NCBI GenBank assembly: GCA_949740445.1
Contig: CATJIF010000074.1
Coordinates: forward strand, 55,782-119,781
Length of the DNA stretch: 64,000 bases
Origin: an uncultured Peptostreptococcaceae bacterium
GTDB lineage: Bacteria; Bacillota; Clostridia; Peptostreptococcales; Anaerovoracaceae
Direction of reading: 5' to 3'
This document shows positions 60,758 to 64,000 of the stretch, in pieces (position 1 is the first letter of the stretch; every line of letters begins with the position of its first letter). A program made the position numbers and the translations under genes. The notes beneath the pieces are model-generated. The model was not told where the DNA came from. It ran no database searches and saw only the letters and a program-made list of their open reading frames with translations.

Positions 60758-61813
60758 ATGAAAACGACAAAATCCGCAAAGAAACCAACCGCACTTCTTC
60801 TGGCCCTGCTGCTGGGGCTGATGCTGCTCGCATCCGGCTGCGGCGGCGACAGCAATGCCGGTGGCAGCGACGGCGACAATGCTGCCGGTGGAAATGAGGA
60901 CAGTCTGCCCACCATCGGCATCGTCTCGATTTCCGACCACACCTCGCTTACCATGATCCGCGAGGCCATCGTCGAGCAGCTGGCCGCCGACGGCTACATC
61001 GACGGCGAAACCGTTACCATCGACTATCAGAGCGCCCAGGGCGAGCCTTCGAACCTGAAGCCCATCTGCCAGAAGTTTTCTTCCAAGGGCTACGATTTGA
61101 TTATCGCTATCGCCACGCCCTCGGCGCAGATGGCCCTGGGCGAAACCACGGAAATTCCCATCGTCTTTTCCGCTGTTACCGACCCGGTCAGCGCAGAGCT
61201 TGTGGATTCTCTGGACCAGCCCGGCGGCAATGTAACAGGGACCTCCGATGCGGTTTCCGCCTCTAAAATCATGGGCCTTGCCAAGCAGCTGACGCCCGAT
61301 ATGAAAACCGTAGGCGCCGTTTACTGCACCAGCGAGGTCAATTCCCTCAGCGTCATCGAAGAGTTGAAAGCCTATGCAGCAGAAAACGGACTGACTGTCG
61401 TAGAAGCACCCATTACCGTCAGCAGCGAGCTGCGCGATGCTGCTTCCTCTTTGGTCGGCAAGGTGGATGCCGTATTCTCGCCCATCGACAACATCGTCGC
61501 CGACTCCATGCCTGCCATTACGCAGGTGCTGGACGAAGCGCAGATTCCCTATTACGTCAGCGCGGATTCCATGGTAATGGACGGCGGCTTTGCCACTTAC
61601 GGCATCAATTACGTCTCTTTAGGCACCGAAACGGCCCGCATGGCTGCGGAAATCTTAGACGGCGCCACCCCCGCTTCTATGGCTGTCCGCACCATCGACG
61701 ACGTGCAGATCTATATCAACACCGATACCGCACAGCGCATCGGCATCGAGATCCCCGAGGATATTTTAGAGCAGGCCGTGCTCTTTACCGACGAAAACGC
61801 CGGAAACAACTGA
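60758..61813 (+). CDS. trpX: TrpX-type ABC transporter substrate-binding lipoprotein
   Basis: A 351-residue ABC_sub_bind family protein with a lipobox LASGC (Cys28). A Gly/Asn/Ser/Asp-rich linker precedes two periplasmic-binding lobes (SLPTIGIVSISDHTSL...). Proteins of this family controlled by Trp T-boxes and followed by a LivH-like permease and an ATPase are known as TrpXYZ tryptophan (or precursor) importers. AAAAGGAG precedes the ATG at 60758. Confidence 0.85.
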   Translation: MKTTKSAKKPTALLLALLLGLMLLASGCGGDSNAGGSDGDNAAGGNEDSLPTIGIVSISDHTSLTMIREAIVEQLAADGYIDGETVTIDYQSAQGEPSNLKPICQKFSSKGYDLIIAIATPSAQMALGETTEIPIVFSAVTDPVSAELVDSLDQPGGNVTGTSDAVSASKIMGLAKQLTPDMKTVGAVYCTSEVNSLSVIEELKAYAAENGLTVVEAPITVSSELRDAASSLVGKVDAVFSPIDNIVADSMPAITQVLDEAQIPYYVSADSMVMDGGFATYGINYVSLGTETARMAAEILDGATPASMAVRTIDDVQIYINTDTAQRIGIEIPEDILEQAVLFTDENAGNN

Positions 61814-61875
61814 AAAAAGCACAAACCCTGCGGCAGCCCTGCGCTGCCGCATCCCGTTTTAGAAAGGACTTTTCT

Positions 61876-62787
61876 ATGATGACTTACGCCGCCCTGCTGG
61901 GTTCTCTCGAGCTGGGCCTGATTTATGCAATTTTGGCTCTGGGCGTCTTTTTATCCTACCGCACGCTGAATACGCCCGACCTGACCGTGGATGGAAGCAT
62001 CGTAACCGGAGCTGCTGTCTCTGCCATGCTGTGCAGCGCCGAGGTGCATCCTCTCCTAGCGCTCCTTGCCGCCTTTGCTGCAGGGGCCTGCGCTGGCGCC
62101 GTTACGTCGCTTCTGAATATCAAGCTGCACATCGAGCCTCTTCTGTCCGGCATTTTAGTTATGCTGGGGCTGTATTCCATCAACATGCACATTATGGGCA
62201 ACCGGGCCAACGTGGCTCTCTTAAAAAGCCCTACATTATATAAGCTGACGCAGGAGGCATTTTCGGAATGTTCCTTTACCGGGCTTCTGACCGGCGGCGC
62301 CTTCCTCCTCGTGCTGGCCGTTTTGTTCTATCTCTTTTTGAATACACGGCTGGGCTACGCGCTGCGGGCCACAGGCGACAACGAAGCCATGGTGCGCGCC
62401 TCGGGCATCAACAGCAACGCCATGAAGATTCTGGGCCTGGCCCTGTCCAACGGCTTCGTGGGCCTGGCCGGAGGCCTCCTGGCACAGTACCAGTCCTATG
62501 CCGAAATCGGCATGGGCACAGGCATGGTAGTCATCGGACTCGCCTCTGTCATTATCGGCGAAACCATCTTCGAATGCTTTTCCAAATCCCTGCCGCTTGC
62601 GGTGCGCCTGACCGCTGTCTGCGTGGGCGCTGTGCTGTACCGCCTGGCTATCGCTTCTGCCATCAACGCCGGCATGCCTGCCAACGACCTGAAGCTGATT
62701 TCCGCCCTGATCGTAACTGCCGCCCTGTCTGTCGGCCCGCTGAAGGCCTGGGGCCGGCAGCTGTTTGTCCGCAAAGGGGGCCTCTGA
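61876..62787 (+). CDS. trpY: TrpY-type ABC transporter permease
   Basis: A 303-residue polytopic permease of the branched-chain amino-acid/sugar (LivH-like) superfamily with eight to ten membrane segments and RASGINSNAMKILGLALSNGFVGLAGGL as the ATPase-contact loop. AGAAAGGA precedes the ATG. Confidence 0.85.
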   Translation: MMTYAALLGSLELGLIYAILALGVFLSYRTLNTPDLTVDGSIVTGAAVSAMLCSAEVHPLLALLAAFAAGACAGAVTSLLNIKLHIEPLLSGILVMLGLYSINMHIMGNRANVALLKSPTLYKLTQEAFSECSFTGLLTGGAFLLVLAVLFYLFLNTRLGYALRATGDNEAMVRASGINSNAMKILGLALSNGFVGLAGGLLAQYQSYAEIGMGTGMVVIGLASVIIGETIFECFSKSLPLAVRLTAVCVGAVLYRLAIASAINAGMPANDLKLISALIVTAALSVGPLKAWGRQLFVRKGGL

Positions 62788-62788
62788 T

Positions 62789-63565
62789 ATGATACGCATC
62801 GAACACTTAAGCAAAACCTTCCATCCCGGCACGATGAACGAACGCCCTGCGCTGCGCGATGTCAGCCTTACGCTGTCCCGCGGCGACTTCGTTACCATCA
62901 TCGGCAGCAACGGTGCTGGAAAATCCACGCTGATGAACTGCATCTCCGGCGTTATCCCGGCAGACAGCGGCCGCATCGTACTGAACGACATCGACATTAC
63001 CCGCATGCCCGAGCACAAACGCTCGCGCTACATCGGCCGCGTCTTTCAGGACCCCTTAAAGGGCACTGCCTTCGATATGACCATCGAACAGAACCTGGCC
63101 ATCGCCTACTGCAAGGGAAAGCGCCGCGGCTTTCAGCCGGGCATCTCCCGAAAGGAGCGGGAGCTCTTTCGGGAAAAGCTGTCTCTTTTGCACATGGATC
63201 TGGAAAACCGCATGACGCAGAAGGTCAGCCTGCTGTCCGGCGGGCAGCGGCAGGCGCTGACGCTGTTTATGGCTATTTTAACCGAGCCTGCGCTGCTGCT
63301 CTTAGACGAGCACACCGCTGCTCTCGACCCCGCCACTGCCAAAAAGGTATTGGAGCTGACCGACCTCTTCGGGGGAAATCCCGATATCTGCACGCTGATG
63401 ATTACTCACAACATGAGCGATGCCCTGGCCCATGGCAACCGCACGCTCCTGATGAACGACGGCCGCATCGCCATGGATATCAGCGGCGAAGAACGCAGCT
63501 CCATGACCGTGGAAGCGCTGATTGCCGCCTTCGATATCCAAAATGACCGTATGCTGCTGAAATAA
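62789..63565 (+). CDS. trpZ: TrpZ-type ABC transporter ATP-binding protein
   Basis: A 258-residue ATPase with Walker A GSNGAGKST, signature LSGGQRQALTLFMAI, Walker B LLLLDEHTAALDP and the H-loop MITHNMSDAL. The ATG at 62789 lies 1 bp after the permease stop, with GGGGG upstream. It completes the transporter. Confidence 0.88.
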   Translation: MIRIEHLSKTFHPGTMNERPALRDVSLTLSRGDFVTIIGSNGAGKSTLMNCISGVIPADSGRIVLNDIDITRMPEHKRSRYIGRVFQDPLKGTAFDMTIEQNLAIAYCKGKRRGFQPGISRKERELFREKLSLLHMDLENRMTQKVSLLSGGQRQALTLFMAILTEPALLLLDEHTAALDPATAKKVLELTDLFGGNPDICTLMITHNMSDALAHGNRTLLMNDGRIAMDISGEERSSMTVEALIAAFDIQNDRMLLK

Positions 63566-63610
63566 GCTGAAATAACCGGTGCACCACATTGAAAAAAGGA
63601 GGAACCTACT

Positions 63611-64000
63611 ATGTCAGACCTTGTAAAAGCCTACGAAGAACACCGCCAGTGGCTTTCCGCCCTGCAAGAAACCGCCGATGCCAAGCGCCTCGAAAAGACC
63701 TGCGCCGCCCTTTTCGACAACCGCATGGAGGCCTTCATCGCAGAAAAAAAGGAGGATGTGATCCCCCTCTTAAAAACGCTGATGACGCCCGGCTGCTCCG
63801 TATCTACCGGAGGTTCCGCCACCCTCGACGAGTGCGGCGTCATCGAATTTCTCCGCAGCGGCGATTACGATTTCTTAGACCGCTTCCGCACGGAGCCCGC
63901 ACAGTTAAAAGAACTGTTCCGCCGCGCGCTGTCCGCAGACTGCTATCTCATGTCTGCCAACGCTATAACGGAGGACGGCCTCCTCTACAACGTGGATGGA
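63611..64000 (+). CDS. LUD-domain protein (LutC/YkgG-like), 3' end outside window
   Basis: The first 130 residues of a LUD-domain (DUF162) protein: MSDLVKAYEEHRQWLSAL at the start, then VSTGGSATLDECGV and the family-typical MSANAITEDGLLYNVDG. Relatives take part in lactate utilisation. The ATG at 63611 follows AAAAGGAGG. The gene continues beyond the window edge and lies 45 bp after trpZ. Confidence 0.85.
   Translation, partial: MSDLVKAYEEHRQWLSALQETADAKRLEKTCAALFDNRMEAFIAEKKEDVIPLLKTLMTPGCSVSTGGSATLDECGVIEFLRSGDYDFLDRFRTEPAQLKELFRRALSADCYLMSANAITEDGLLYNVDG

Overview
The window looks like a chromosome segment of a spore-forming, anaerobic Clostridia-type Firmicute with moderately high G+C. 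Three things point there. The gene order follows the Bacillus/Clostridium pattern. Sporulation genes are present (spoVT, spoVG and a spoVD-like PBP). MurE carries the DNPR motif typical of meso-diaminopimelate adding enzymes. Purine-rich Shine-Dalgarno sites, TTG/GTG starts and sigma-A promoters with 17-bp spacers recur. A genus cannot be named from this sequence alone.

1-24.7 kb (minus strand) is a long division and cell-wall (dcw) cluster. In transcription order it reads mraZ, rsmH, ftsL, PASTA-PBP, murE, murF, mraY, murD, ftsW, murG, murA, ftsQ, two DUF881 genes, sbp, ftsZ, then a SpoU methyltransferase, pheS, pheT, zapA and mutS2. A sigma-A promoter overlapped by three 10-bp-spaced MraZ-type boxes lies before mraZ. 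No ftsA is present, and murC lies about 40 kb away at 58 kb.

24.8-28.4 kb holds an ECF sigma / zinc anti-sigma / two-membrane-protein operon. Divergent from it is a very cysteine-rich protein with a 45-bp (15-residue) repeat array. The two divergent promoters share an ECF-like (G/T)GAA(C/G)A-N17-CGTT pattern, and an 88-bp palindromic element lies in the leader of the Cys-rich gene.

28.4-44.5 kb is mixed: sfsA, a lipoprotein, a serine recombinase with a low-complexity tail, an MFS transporter, a secreted subtilase, a MacAB-like efflux operon, ychF, lgt, a 34-residue membrane peptide gene, a GIY-YIG protein, an XRE regulator, a DUF4240-like protein, recR, ybaB and dnaX (TTG start). An SRP RNA gene stands directly before dnaX.

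44.7-48.2 kb is an accessory island and the most unusual part of the window. Three tandem paralogous genes carry five copies of an unrecognised helical domain of about 110 residues. They are separated by conserved spacers with an extended, near-perfect ribosome-binding site and preceded by two small unknown genes. Around them lie a frameshifted serine-recombinase fragment, a cluster of AAACTGA motifs and a tRNA-like scrap, which suggests past mobile-element activity.

48.4-59.6 kb returns to conserved synteny (purR, spoVG, glmU, prs, pth, mfd, prsA-like, spoVT), with murC divergent from purR. GlmU is only the acetyltransferase half. Four 20-bp direct repeats sit between purR and the spoVG promoter. 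59.6-64 kb holds a lipoprotein, then a T-box leader with a UGG (Trp) specifier controlling a trpXYZ-type ABC transporter, and the start of a LUD-domain gene cut by the window end.
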